Assembly: GCA_913065125.1 (NCBI GenBank) | Contig: CAJYAG010000005.1 | Span: 99,804-163,803, forward strand | Reading direction: 5' to 3' | Origin: an uncultured Flavobacteriaceae bacterium | GTDB lineage: Bacteria; Bacteroidota; Bacteroidia; Flavobacteriales; Flavobacteriaceae | DNA: 64,000 nt | Part shown: one piece after another, positions 30,266-39,980 of the stretch | Position numbering within the stretch: the first letter of the stretch is position 1 | Layout: each line of letters starts with the position of its first letter | The notes under the pieces: generated by a model | Told to the model about the DNA's origin: nothing | Databases searched by the model: none | What the model saw: only the letters and a program-made list of their open reading frames with translations | Translations under genes and position numbers: made by a program

Positions 30266-30976
30266 ATGGATCCGAAGGAAGAGAAATTAATTAGAGAGAA
30301 GTTAGGACAAAAAACGTGGAATGAAATAAAGTCAAACGATTCTTGGGCAATTTTTAAAATCATGTCAGAATTTGTTGCAGGATATGAAAAATTAAGTAAA
30401 ATTGGACCTTGTGTTTCAATTTTTGGATCTGCAAGAACAAAACCAGAAGACAAGTTTTATAAATTAGCAGAAGAAGTGGCTTTTAAATTAACTCAAAATG
30501 GTTACGGAGTTATTACAGGTGGCGGACCAGGAATAATGGAAGCTGGTAATAAAGGTGCGCACAGAGGAAAAGGAACTTCGGTTGGATTAAATATAGAATT
30601 GCCTTTTGAGCAACATTTTAATCCTTGGATAGATAGCGATAAAAACTTAGAATTCGATTATTTCTTTGTTCGTAAAGTAATGTTTGTAAAATATTCTCAA
30701 GGATTTATAGTTATGCCTGGAGGATTTGGAACCATGGATGAATTGTTTGAAGCAATTACCTTAATTCAAACTAAAAAAATTGGCCGTTTTCCTATCGTTT
30801 TAGTGGGTAAAGCTTTTTGGGGCGGATTGTTAGATTGGATAAAAAACACATTAATTGCGGAAGGTAATATTAGTACTGAAGATTTAAATTTATTTAGAGT
30901 TGTTGATACTGCAGATGAAGCAATAGATCACTTAAATAAGTTTTACGCAAAATACAGCCTAAAACCAAATTTCTAA
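30266..30976 (+). CDS. LOG family protein (TIGR00730-type phosphoribohydrolase)
   Basis: This 236-residue Rossmann-like protein carries the LOG hallmarks: ITGGGPGIMEAGNKGAH near residues 85-100, the PGGFGTMDELFEAITLIQT motif near 150-168 and the nucleotide-binding FGSARTKPED strand. Characterised relatives cleave cytokinin riboside 5'-monophosphate or other nucleoside monophosphates to base and ribose 5-phosphate. The bacterial substrate here is unknown. N-terminal 45 residues are an additional helical segment common in the larger (type II-like) LOG proteins. It follows uvrA on the same strand. Confidence 0.9.
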   Translation: MDPKEEKLIREKLGQKTWNEIKSNDSWAIFKIMSEFVAGYEKLSKIGPCVSIFGSARTKPEDKFYKLAEEVAFKLTQNGYGVITGGGPGIMEAGNKGAHRGKGTSVGLNIELPFEQHFNPWIDSDKNLEFDYFFVRKVMFVKYSQGFIVMPGGFGTMDELFEAITLIQTKKIGRFPIVLVGKAFWGGLLDWIKNTLIAEGNISTEDLNLFRVVDTADEAIDHLNKFYAKYSLKPNF

Positions 30977-31047
30977 AAATAGCTACATACTTTTTTTGAA
31001 ATTTTTTCATTAATAACTTGTACCCTTTATTAAAAATTAATTTCGCC

Positions 31048-33849
31048 TTGAAACTAAAACAAGTCTTTGCATTTTTTCTTTTATTATTTGTGAATCGGAT
31101 TTGCGCACAAACAAATTCGATTCGAATTAATGCGATTTTAGATGAAAAAAATGATGTATTAAAAATTCAGCAAGAGCTTGTTTATTACAATAATTCTAAA
31201 CAAGCTTTAGGCGAAATTTATCTTCATAATTGGGCAAATAGTTTTAAAGACAAAAATACCCCATTAACAGATCGATTTATTGAAGATTATGATAAATCGC
31301 TCTATTTTGCAAAAGAAAATGAACGCGGATTTAGCAAGATTTTAAATCTAACGGTAAATTACAAATCGGTACAATTTACTACAGAAAAAAATGCCGTAGA
31401 TATTATCAAAATAAAATTAAACGACCTTTTAAACCCTGCAGATTCTGTTGTAATAAAAGCTTCGTATACAGTTAAAATTCCCAATGCAAAATTTACTGGT
31501 TACGGAAAAACAAAAACAGGGTATCATTTGCGTTACTGGTATTTAACTCCTGCTGTTTTTACTACTGATTGGCATTTAATGAGCAATTTAAATATCGATG
31601 ATTTATTTATAGACATTACCAATTACAACATTGATTTAAAAGTAGCAAAAAACACTTTTGTTACGAGTAATTTGTCACAAAAAAAAGCATCAAATTCGGT
31701 GTATAATTTATCTGGAAAAAACAAAACCGATATAATTGTAAGCATTGATAAAAAAAATAATTTTACGACTTACAAAACTGATGATATTGATGTTATAACC
31801 GACATCCCTTTTAAAGGAATCAACAAAAAACTAGCTTCTGATATTTTTAATAGAGAGATTTATTTTCTAGAAAATTATTTAGGTGAATATCCTCATAAAG
31901 AAATTTTAATAGACGAAATTTCTCAAAATAATAATCCCATTTATGGTTTAAATCAATTGCCTAAATTTTTAAGTCCATTTTCTGATGTATTTGATAGAGA
32001 CATTACTTTTTTTAAAGCGATTTCGAGAAAATATATAGAAAACACGTTGCTTTTAAACAGAAGAACAGACTATTGGTTAATAGACGGAATTCAGACTTAT
32101 TTAATGATTGAATATGTAAATACGTATTATCCAGATGTAAAGCTTTTAGGAACAGTTTCTAAAATTTGGGGAATTAGAAGTTTCAATTTTTCTAAACTAA
32201 ATTTTAATGATAAATATCCATTTGTATATCAATTTAGTGCGCGTCAATTTTTAGATCAGGCATTAACAACAAGAGCAGATTCTTTATCAAATTTTAACAG
32301 GAAAATAGCCAACAAATACAAAGCTGGCTTAGGTTTACAATATTTAAAAGGATATGTTGGCGATTCTGTTGTCAAACAAAGTTTTAAAGAATATTACAAA
32401 ACACATCTTTTAAAAATCAGTAAAAGTGCAGATTTTAACAACATCATTTCATCAAAAACCGATAAAGATTTAACATGGTTTTTTGGCGATTATATCAATA
32501 CCAATAAAAAAATTGATTACACCATAAAAAAAATTGAAACAGCAAATGATTCTTTAAAAATTGACATTAAAAATAAAAGGAACATTACGGCTCCGGTTGC
32601 TTTATATGGCATAAAAAACAAAGAAATAAAGTTTCAAAAATGGTTTACCGGAATCGATTCTACAAAAACAGTAACCATTGCAAAAGGAGATTTTGATAAA
32701 ATTTCTCTTAATTACGAGCAATTATATCCAGAATACAACACCTTAGATAATTGGAAAAATGTAGAAAAAAGTCTTTTAGACAAACCGATACAATTAAAAT
32801 TAATCAAGGATATTGAAGACCCGTATTACAATCAATTGTATTATCAACCCGAATTAAGTTACAATTATTATGACGGAATTACACTTGGATTAAAACTGCA
32901 CAACAAACCAGTAATTCCAAGAAATTTTGTTTTTAAACTAGTGCCATCTTACGCAACAAAAAGTCAATCTGTAACAGGTTTAGCTTCTGTAATGTACAAT
33001 CAGTATTTCGAGAAATCTAAAATTAGGCAAGTTGTTTATGGAGTTTCTGCAAGCAATTTTCATTACGCACCAAAATTATCTTACGGTATTTTTACTCCGT
33101 ACGTTTCTGTTCTTTTTAAACGAAAAAGTTTACGTGATGTTGGCGGAAGCGCTTTAACCTTTAAATATGTTAATATTCATAAAGAAACGGCCCCTAACGT
33201 TCCTGTTAGAGAGCAAGATGTGTACAATGTTTTAAACGTAAAATACCTTTATTCTAAACCAAATATTATTGAAGGGATTTCCTACAAAATAAATACCGAT
33301 ATTTCTTCGAACTTCACAAAACTTTCTACCGATATTAGATACAGAAAACTAACCGCAGCAAACAGGCAATTAGATTTTAGATTTTTTGGTGGATTCTTTT
33401 TAAATAATAAAACTACTGGAAATTATTTTAGCTTCGGATTAGATCGTCCGTCAGATTATTTGTTTGAACAAAATTATTTTGGAAGATCAGAAAGTTCTGG
33501 GATTTTTAGTCAACAAGTTATTATCAATGATGGTGGTTTTAAATCTGTGTTGCCAACACGTTATGCAAATCAGTTTATGGTTTCTTTTAATTCTAGTATC
33601 GGACTTTGGAAATGGGTAGAATATTATACCGATGTTGCTTTTTTAAAGAACAAAGGGCAAGACACATATTTTGGGTACGAGAACGGAATACGATTTAACT
33701 TTATCCACAACATTTTAGAAGTTTATTTTCCGATGTACTCAAATAATGGTTGGGAAATAAATCAAGAAGCATATTCGAGCAAAATTCGTTTCGTGCTAAC
33801 CGCCAAACCATCAGCTATTTACAACTTCTTCAGAAGAGGTTTTTTATAA
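31048..33849 (+). CDS. Outer-membrane protein with degenerate M1-peptidase (gluzincin-like) domain
   Basis: This protein of about 933 residues starts with a signal peptide (LKLKQVFAFFLLLFVNRICAQ) if the TTG at 31048 is used; an earlier TTG at 31018 would add ten residues. Residues about 30-480 follow the M1 aminopeptidase pattern, but the active site is lost: the HExxH position reads AISRK (about 324-328) and the WLNEG motif reads WLIDG (about 343-347). The last 350 residues look like a beta-barrel or surface-antigen domain, with alternating aromatic strands ending FFRRGFL. The likely location is the outer membrane with a periplasmic pseudo-peptidase domain. Function is unknown. It is a single gene ended by a terminator. 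Confidence 0.75.
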   Translation: MKLKQVFAFFLLLFVNRICAQTNSIRINAILDEKNDVLKIQQELVYYNNSKQALGEIYLHNWANSFKDKNTPLTDRFIEDYDKSLYFAKENERGFSKILNLTVNYKSVQFTTEKNAVDIIKIKLNDLLNPADSVVIKASYTVKIPNAKFTGYGKTKTGYHLRYWYLTPAVFTTDWHLMSNLNIDDLFIDITNYNIDLKVAKNTFVTSNLSQKKASNSVYNLSGKNKTDIIVSIDKKNNFTTYKTDDIDVITDIPFKGINKKLASDIFNREIYFLENYLGEYPHKEILIDEISQNNNPIYGLNQLPKFLSPFSDVFDRDITFFKAISRKYIENTLLLNRRTDYWLIDGIQTYLMIEYVNTYYPDVKLLGTVSKIWGIRSFNFSKLNFNDKYPFVYQFSARQFLDQALTTRADSLSNFNRKIANKYKAGLGLQYLKGYVGDSVVKQSFKEYYKTHLLKISKSADFNNIISSKTDKDLTWFFGDYINTNKKIDYTIKKIETANDSLKIDIKNKRNITAPVALYGIKNKEIKFQKWFTGIDSTKTVTIAKGDFDKISLNYEQLYPEYNTLDNWKNVEKSLLDKPIQLKLIKDIEDPYYNQLYYQPELSYNYYDGITLGLKLHNKPVIPRNFVFKLVPSYATKSQSVTGLASVMYNQYFEKSKIRQVVYGVSASNFHYAPKLSYGIFTPYVSVLFKRKSLRDVGGSALTFKYVNIHKETAPNVPVREQDVYNVLNVKYLYSKPNIIEGISYKINTDISSNFTKLSTDIRYRKLTAANRQLDFRFFGGFFLNNKTTGNYFSFGLDRPSDYLFEQNYFGRSESSGIFSQQVIINDGGFKSVLPTRYANQFMVSFNSSIGLWKWVEYYTDVAFLKNKGQDTYFGYENGIRFNFIHNILEVYFPMYSNNGWEINQEAYSSKIRFVLTAKPSAIYNFFRRGFL

Positions 33850-33949
33850 TCATCAGAAATTATTTTGTAACGTTTTGTTGCCAAAACTATAACATACCAC
33901 AAAGCATTTGTTAAATTTTAAATTTATAAAAACTAAACTTTGTTTAAAA

Positions 33950-33976
33950 AAAACTGCCTAAAAAGGCAGTCTTTTT
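33950..33976 (+). terminator. Terminator after the M1-like outer-membrane gene
   Basis: Stem ACTGCCT / AGGCAGT with a short A-rich loop is flanked by an A-run and followed by CTTTTT. The rest of the 311-bp spacer 33850-34160 is A/T-rich; no gene was seen in it. Confidence 0.8.
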
Positions 33977-34160
33977 GCTTTCACATCAAAAATACACATA
34001 CACTTAAAATTTTCTTTATTTATTTTTCATTTTAAAAAAATACCTAAAGAATTAATAGACAAACGGTTATTAAAAAACCACTGTAAGTTTCATCATCCAA
34101 TACCTATTCTTCCTCATAATTCCAATAAATTATTAAGTATATTCGATTTATATTTCCCTA

Positions 34161-35870
34161 ATGATGAAACTAAAACTAATAGGATTCTTTTTATTATTTG
34201 GCTGTGTAACATCCTTTGCACAGTACAAAGAAATGCTTCACAAACCTTATAAAGATAAGATTGAAGCTATAGATGTACTGTATAGAAATACCATAAACAA
34301 AAACAAACAAGATTCTTTATATATTAAAACCTACACTCAAGAAATGGAGCAATGGGCTTTAGCAAATAATGATCAAGAGCTTGCTCTAGAAGCAGAATTA
34401 TTACGTGCATACGCTAATTGGTTTTTTTACGGAGATAAAAGACTAGAACTAATTCAAAACCTAATTGATATTGCCCAAAAAGGTAATACATACAAAGTTT
34501 ATCATATAGAAGAGCGCGCAATACAAGTTATTGCTACACATTATTGGTCTTTTAAAGATTATGAAACTGCCTTTGAATGGTTGTTACAGTCTGCTAAAAT
34601 TTTAGATAAAATGGAGCCTGAGAGTTTTCCTAATATGGCTAGTCATTTAAATTTTATTGGTCGTTCTTATTATCACTTCGAAGACTACACAAATGCACTT
34701 ACTTATTTTATAAAATCAAGCAACATAAAAAAAACAGCATTTAACGCTACGGAGATTCTTGGAGCACAAAATACCGTTGGATTGTGTTATCAAAAATTAG
34801 GAGAATTTGAACTTGCTAAAACCTACTTCTTTAAAGTGATCAATGATACTTCCCCACATAAAAATACAGCTTGGATAGGTATAGCTTCAGGTAATTTAGG
34901 ATATAATTATTATTTGGAAGGAAATTTTGAAAAAGCAATTCCCTTATTTAAGAAAGACATTGAAGAAGCCTTAAAAAATGAAGATTATGGTCTTGCTTCA
35001 GGATCTGCAACACCTCTTGCAGATATCTATTTAAAGCAACATAAATTCACAGAAGCTAAACAAAAAATTGATGAAGCTAGAAAGTACATCAAACTATCTA
35101 AGCAAACAGATCGCCTTCATAAATTATATCCGATAATGAGTAAATGGTATGCTGCAAACAATCAGTTGGTGCTTAGCACAGCATATTTAGATTCTACAAT
35201 GATTGCAATAAACGCCTACAATGAAAAATACAGTGGTATAAAATTATTGAGAGCCAATCAAAAAGTTGAAGCGAAAGAACGTGAATTAGAAGTTGGAAAA
35301 TTAAAAACAGAAAGTAAATTAAAAATCACTCAACGTAATTTTATCATCATTATCATTGCACTCTTACTAATAGTTAGTATGTTCTCTTTTTGGTTTCGAA
35401 ATCAGTACCTTTTAAAAAAACAAGAAATTAAAGAACTGGCTTTAGATAAAACACAAAAAGAATTAGAAAAGGCTGAAAGTCAGTTAAAAAATCTAACAAT
35501 AAAAATACGTGAGGACAACAGGTTAATTACAGAGTTAAAAAAAGACAAAGTTTCTAAAAATAGTGCAAACATACTTTCTGATCTAAAAACTAAAAATATT
35601 TTAACTCAGAATGATTGGAGTAAATTTCAAAGTACTTTTAAAAAAGTTTACCCTAATTTTATCTCCTCATTTACAGCGGCCTACCCAGATATAAGTCAAG
35701 CCGAAATTCGTTGTTTATGCTTAGAAAAACTTCAGTTAACCAATAGCGAAATGGCGCTAATCCTAGGGGTATCTACAAATACAATTCGTGTAACAAAACA
35801 TCGTATTCGAAAAAAACTAAACAAGCATACAGAAAAAAGTTTAGAGAAACTTCTCCAAGAATTTGGGTAA
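34161..35870 (+). CDS. Membrane-anchored TPR protein with C-terminal LuxR-type HTH
   Basis: This 569-residue protein has a signal peptide (MMKLKLIGFFLLFGCVTSFAQ), five or more tetratricopeptide-like repeats (about residues 90-350, for example LNFIGRSYYHFEDYTNALTY), one transmembrane helix (about 392-412), a coiled coil (about 415-460) and a C-terminal helix-turn-helix (about 505-569, ALILGVSTNTIRVTKHRIRK). This periplasmic TPR plus cytoplasmic HTH layout is common in Bacteroidota and resembles regulators that sense envelope or surface signals and act on DNA from the membrane. Target genes are unknown. The gene is monocistronic between two spacers. Confidence 0.85.
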   Translation: MMKLKLIGFFLLFGCVTSFAQYKEMLHKPYKDKIEAIDVLYRNTINKNKQDSLYIKTYTQEMEQWALANNDQELALEAELLRAYANWFFYGDKRLELIQNLIDIAQKGNTYKVYHIEERAIQVIATHYWSFKDYETAFEWLLQSAKILDKMEPESFPNMASHLNFIGRSYYHFEDYTNALTYFIKSSNIKKTAFNATEILGAQNTVGLCYQKLGEFELAKTYFFKVINDTSPHKNTAWIGIASGNLGYNYYLEGNFEKAIPLFKKDIEEALKNEDYGLASGSATPLADIYLKQHKFTEAKQKIDEARKYIKLSKQTDRLHKLYPIMSKWYAANNQLVLSTAYLDSTMIAINAYNEKYSGIKLLRANQKVEAKERELEVGKLKTESKLKITQRNFIIIIIALLLIVSMFSFWFRNQYLLKKQEIKELALDKTQKELEKAESQLKNLTIKIREDNRLITELKKDKVSKNSANILSDLKTKNILTQNDWSKFQSTFKKVYPNFISSFTAAYPDISQAEIRCLCLEKLQLTNSEMALILGVSTNTIRVTKHRIRKKLNKHTEKSLEKLLQEFG

Positions 35871-36040
35871 GTAATAAATTTACACTCACGAACAAACCTA
35901 TTGAATTTTAATTGTGATAATTACTAAATTCACGACTGGCGTTAACAATTGCATTATCCTCAGTAAAATATTCATAATTCCGTGTTTTATTATGATATCA
36001 TCAACAAAACAAAATATTTTTAAATATCAACGAAAAACAC

Positions 36041-36048
36041 TACCTTTG
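36041..36048 (+). promoter_or_regulatory. -7 box of the E1 dehydrogenase gene
   Basis: TACCTTTG matches TAnnTTTG, 27 bases before the ATG, with a T-rich -33 region (TTTT at 36017-36020) at 20 bases. Confidence 0.6.
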
Positions 36049-36074
36049 CAAAACACGTAATACACTTTATAAAT

Positions 36075-38528
36075 ATGACAAAAACAACTACAAAACCAAC
36101 TACTAAAGAACTCTCTTTTAATGATTTTAAAAACGAAGTTTTAAATGATTACAAAATTGCACGTATTAGTAGAGAATGTAGTTTGTTAGGTCGTAGAGAA
36201 GTGCTAACCGGAAAAGCAAAATTCGGAATTTTTGGAGACGGAAAAGAAGTGCCACAATTGGCAATGGCAAAAGCGTTTCAAAAAGGAGATTTTAGATCTG
36301 GTTACTACAGAGATCAAACGTTTATGATGGCTTTGGGCGAACTTACTGCACAACAATTTTTTGCTGGTTTGTATGCACATCCAAGTTTAGACGCAGATCC
36401 AATGTCGGCCGGAAGACAAATGGGCGGACATTTTGCAACGCATAGTTTAGAAGAAAACGGAGATTGGAAAAATCTTACAAAACAATACAATTCTAGTGCC
36501 GATATTTCTCCGACTGCCGGACAAATGCCTCGTTTATTAGGACTGGCTCAAGCTTCAAAAATTTACAGAAATGTAGAAGAATTAAAAAACGCTTCTCATT
36601 TTTCTACAAACGGTAACGAAATTGCGTGGGGAACAATTGGTAACGCAAGTACAAGTGAAGGCGTATTTTTTGAAACGATAAATGCTGCTGGTGTTTTACA
36701 AGTACCAATGGTGATGAATGTTTGGGACGATGAATACGGAATTTCGGTTCACGCTAAATACCAAACAACAAAAGAAAGTATTTCTGAAATTCTAAAAGGT
36801 TTTCAAAGAGACGAAAAAAATAACGGTTACGAAATTATTGTTGTCAACGGATGGGATTATGTACAACTAATTGATGTCTATCAAAAAGCGGCAAAAATTG
36901 CAAGAGAAGAACATGTTCCGGTTTTAATTCACGTAAAAGAATTAACGCAACCACAAGGGCACTCTACTTCTGGTTCTCATGAGCGCTACAAAGACGCAGA
37001 TAGATTAAAGTGGGAGCAAGATTTTGATTGTATCGCAAAAATGCGTTCTTGGATTTTAGATTTTGAACTAGAAGATAGCAATGGAGAAATTTTAAAGTTT
37101 GTTGCTTCAGAAGAAGAATTAATAGCGCTAGAAAAAGAAGCAAAGAAACACGTAGGTACAGCAAAAAGAAATGCTTGGAATGCCTATCTAAATGAAATAA
37201 AAGACGAAGTAAAAATTGCCGTTAGCTTACTAGAACAAGTAGCAAATAAGAGCAGCAATAAATCTTTTATTTTAAAATTAAAGAACGAATTGGAAGCAAT
37301 TTCAGAACCTATCAGAAAAGATGTTTTAATTGCTACACGAAAAACTTTACGTTACATAAAAGATGAAACTTTTACCGAAAAAACTGCTTTACAAAGTTTT
37401 ATCAAAAATAAAATAAACCAAGGGTTTGATTTATTCTCGACACATTTATTAAGCGAAACAGAATTAGCAACAACAAATATTCCTCCAGCATCACCAACAT
37501 ATAATTCTGAAAAGACATTAGTGGATGCAAGAATTATTATGAGAGATAACTTTGATGCTATTCTTAAAAAACATCCAGAAGTTTTAATTTTTGGAGAAGA
37601 TGCTGGCTTTATTGGTGATGTAAATCAAGGATTAGAAGGCTTACAAGAAAAATATGGAGAGCTTAGAGTTTCTGACACAGGAATTAGAGAAGCAACCATT
37701 CTTGGTCAAGGAATTGGAATGGCAATGCGTGGTCTAAGACCCATCGCAGAAATTCAATATTTAGATTATTTATTGTACGCTTTGCAAATTATGAGCGACG
37801 ATTTAGCAACGCTTCGTTATAGAACTGTTGGCAAACAAAAAGCGCCATTAATTATTAGAACGCGTGGTCACAGATTAGAAGGGATTTGGCATTCGGGTTC
37901 TCCGATGGGCGGAATCATAAATAATGTTCGCGGAATGCATGTGTTGGTTCCTAGAAACATGACCAAAGCCGCCGGTTTCTATAATACTTTATTAGAAGGC
38001 GATGATCCAGGATTGGTTATAGAATGTTTAAACGGCTATCGATTAAAAGAAGAATTACCAACCAATTTAGGTGATTTTAAAACAGCTATCGGAGAAATTG
38101 AAGTCATAAAAGAAGGAAAAGACATTACAGTTGTTTCTTACGGATCTACTTTAAGATTGGTTGAAGAAGCTGCAAAAGAATTGCAACAAGTTGATATTGA
38201 TATAGAAATTGTTGATGCACAAAGTTTATTGCCTTTTGACATCAATCATGAAACAGTAAAAAGCATTGCAAAAACTAACAGATTATTGGTTGTTGATGAA
38301 GATGTTCCTGGCGGAGCTTCTGCCTACCTATTGCAAGAAATTTTAGAAAATCAAAACGGATATCAATATTTAGACAGCAAACCAACAACGTTGACTTCTA
38401 AAGCGCACAGACCAGCTTACGGAACTGATGGAGATTATTTCTCTAAACCTTCTGTTGAAGATGTTTTTGAAGCTATCTATAAAATAATGCACGAAGCAAA
38501 TCCTGCAAAGTATAAAAGTTTGTACTAG
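36075..38528 (+). CDS. Fused alpha/beta E1 component of a 2-oxoacid dehydrogenase
   Basis: This 817-residue protein joins E1-alpha (about residues 1-400) and E1-beta (about 475-817) of the thiamine diphosphate-dependent 2-oxoacid dehydrogenases, most like the branched-chain (2-oxoisovalerate) type. The alpha part has RSGYYRDQTFMMALG and the TPP-binding GNASTSEGVFFETINAAG, in which the usual GDG reads GNA. The beta part has FGEDAGFIGDVNQG, RVSDTGIREATILGQGIGMA and the C-terminal VVDEDVPGGASAYLLQEI. It would decarboxylate branched-chain 2-oxoacids and acylate the lipoyl E2, which is encoded elsewhere. Fusion into one chain is frequent in Bacteroidota. Confidence 0.9.
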   Translation: MTKTTTKPTTKELSFNDFKNEVLNDYKIARISRECSLLGRREVLTGKAKFGIFGDGKEVPQLAMAKAFQKGDFRSGYYRDQTFMMALGELTAQQFFAGLYAHPSLDADPMSAGRQMGGHFATHSLEENGDWKNLTKQYNSSADISPTAGQMPRLLGLAQASKIYRNVEELKNASHFSTNGNEIAWGTIGNASTSEGVFFETINAAGVLQVPMVMNVWDDEYGISVHAKYQTTKESISEILKGFQRDEKNNGYEIIVVNGWDYVQLIDVYQKAAKIAREEHVPVLIHVKELTQPQGHSTSGSHERYKDADRLKWEQDFDCIAKMRSWILDFELEDSNGEILKFVASEEELIALEKEAKKHVGTAKRNAWNAYLNEIKDEVKIAVSLLEQVANKSSNKSFILKLKNELEAISEPIRKDVLIATRKTLRYIKDETFTEKTALQSFIKNKINQGFDLFSTHLLSETELATTNIPPASPTYNSEKTLVDARIIMRDNFDAILKKHPEVLIFGEDAGFIGDVNQGLEGLQEKYGELRVSDTGIREATILGQGIGMAMRGLRPIAEIQYLDYLLYALQIMSDDLATLRYRTVGKQKAPLIIRTRGHRLEGIWHSGSPMGGIINNVRGMHVLVPRNMTKAAGFYNTLLEGDDPGLVIECLNGYRLKEELPTNLGDFKTAIGEIEVIKEGKDITVVSYGSTLRLVEEAAKELQQVDIDIEIVDAQSLLPFDINHETVKSIAKTNRLLVVDEDVPGGASAYLLQEILENQNGYQYLDSKPTTLTSKAHRPAYGTDGDYFSKPSVEDVFEAIYKIMHEANPAKYKSLY

Positions 38529-38530
38529 TT

Positions 38531-38554
38531 AAAAAGGTTTCGACTCCGCTCAAC
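38531..38554 (-). repeat. Dispersed 24-bp intergenic repeat, copy 1
   Basis: On the minus strand it reads GTTGAGCGGAGTCGAAACC plus TTTTT. It matches the element at 40674-40697 at 19 of 24 positions. Both copies are intergenic, and this one abuts the DUF2851 stop codon. Confidence 0.6.
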
Positions 38555-39835
38555 CTAACAATACGAATTTTTTAATAAACTATTCCCTATTGCGCATTGC
38601 AAACATCGTTTCTTTGCGCAATACTTATTTTTAAGCTGCAACAACGCTTGGGTTTCTAAAGCATTTTTAGAATGAATCTCCAAATCTTTAAATTTAGAAA
38701 TGATCGAATTTTGTTCAGGCTTTAACTGCTGAATTAACATTAAGAATTGAGCTTCCTCTACTTCTCCTCTACTTTTTAAATAGTTGAATTTCAAAGGAAT
38801 TATCGTATTAATCAACAATAAATCTACAAAGGATTTTGTTATATTTTTTGCACTTTTCAATCCTGTTTTCTGAAAGGTATAATGTGTTTTCCAAAAATCA
38901 TTCAACTCAATAATAAAAAATTGGTACATTTCTTTTACATCTTTAGTTTTCATCAACTTAGAAAATAAATTTTGCTGTTTGTAGTACAAAGAAACCAGTT
39001 GCGCTATTCTTATGGTTGGAAAATTTGTTGGACGCATTCTAAAAAATTGAAATTGTCCATTGTGAATTGGTTGCAACTTGAATTTATGTTTTAAGTACTC
39101 ATATTCAGTTTTTAAATCAATGGTATATTGTTCTTCTGATGTCTTTTCTAAAAAGCCAGCTTGACCAAAAAACAAAGCTTCCAATTGAAATGCATCCTTA
39201 TGTAACTTTCTAACAATAGAAAAATCAACAGAATTCGCCAGGTTTAAAAATGCTTCTGCATTGGTTTTTAATCCGAAGTTTTTTGCTAATAATTTAAATA
39301 ATACCGCTTCATAATCAGAATTTGAATCGTTTAATAATTGATTTATCAATACTGATTTCTCTTCCAATCGTTCGAAAAACAAACTCTCTTTCCAATTCTC
39401 AAACACAAAAGAATCAATCGTATTAATTGCGTTTTCACAAGGAATCCAACGTTGCTCTTTTGAATACAATTTCTGATAGTTGAACAACAAATCTTTGGCA
39501 ACTAATTTAGAGAGGTTTATGGTTGATAAAGACAAATTATCTTTTGTAAAAACTTCAGCATCATCCTCCCAAACCACGTGTAAAATAACGGAATCGTAAT
39601 TAGGATCTTTCTCGTGTTGATGCACATACCAATCAGAAGATTTTACATGAATCTCAACATTTCCTCCCCATAAAATATCCTCAATTTTAATTTTAGCGTT
39701 TAAAAAATCTGGCCCAGAATTGGTATTATAATTCCCAGGAAAAACAATTTCAATTTGATTAAATTCTGTGGATTGTAAATTTGTTTTAGAAAACAATTGG
39801 TGTCTCCACACATACTGTAGAAAATCTTCCTTCAT
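38555..39835 (-). CDS. DUF2851 family protein
   Basis: This protein of 426 residues belongs to DUF2851, common in Bacteroidota and without known function. Conserved segments are MKEDFLQYVWRHQLF at the start, NYNTNSGPDFLNAKIKI, GNVEIHVKSSDWYVHQHEKD and DSVILHVVWEDDAEV. The first 150 residues look like a nuclease-type beta-rich fold (acidic and His residues in EIHVKSSDW...H), which is inference. A C-terminal Cys-rich tail (CAKKRCLQCAIGNSLL) may bind zinc. The ATG at 39835 is preferred to the TTG at 39865 because the family begins MKEDF. The gene is convergent with the E1 gene. Confidence 0.85.
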   Translation of the reverse strand: MKEDFLQYVWRHQLFSKTNLQSTEFNQIEIVFPGNYNTNSGPDFLNAKIKIEDILWGGNVEIHVKSSDWYVHQHEKDPNYDSVILHVVWEDDAEVFTKDNLSLSTINLSKLVAKDLLFNYQKLYSKEQRWIPCENAINTIDSFVFENWKESLFFERLEEKSVLINQLLNDSNSDYEAVLFKLLAKNFGLKTNAEAFLNLANSVDFSIVRKLHKDAFQLEALFFGQAGFLEKTSEEQYTIDLKTEYEYLKHKFKLQPIHNGQFQFFRMRPTNFPTIRIAQLVSLYYKQQNLFSKLMKTKDVKEMYQFFIIELNDFWKTHYTFQKTGLKSAKNITKSFVDLLLINTIIPLKFNYLKSRGEVEEAQFLMLIQQLKPEQNSIISKFKDLEIHSKNALETQALLQLKNKYCAKKRCLQCAIGNSLLKNSYC

Positions 39836-39953
39836 AGCTAAATATTTTTCTTTTTCGCCAATCAATTTAGAAAAAAAAGTTGAGTAAAGAAAAAATCTAT
39901 ATGTACATTATGAAATCTAATCGACTAACTTCTGTATTAAAATGAATTTATAG

Positions 39954-39961
39954 TACTTTTG
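39954..39961 (+). promoter_or_regulatory. -7 box of the nitroreductase gene
   Basis: TACTTTTG matches TAnnTTTG and lies 19 bases before the ATG at 39981. Confidence 0.6.
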
Positions 39962-39980
39962 TTCTGTTAAAAAACACCGA

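Noticed and set aside
30995..31020. Promoter (TTTG ... TAACTTG) before the M1-like gene
   Set aside because: The spacing of 15 is too short and the -7 element lacks one T.
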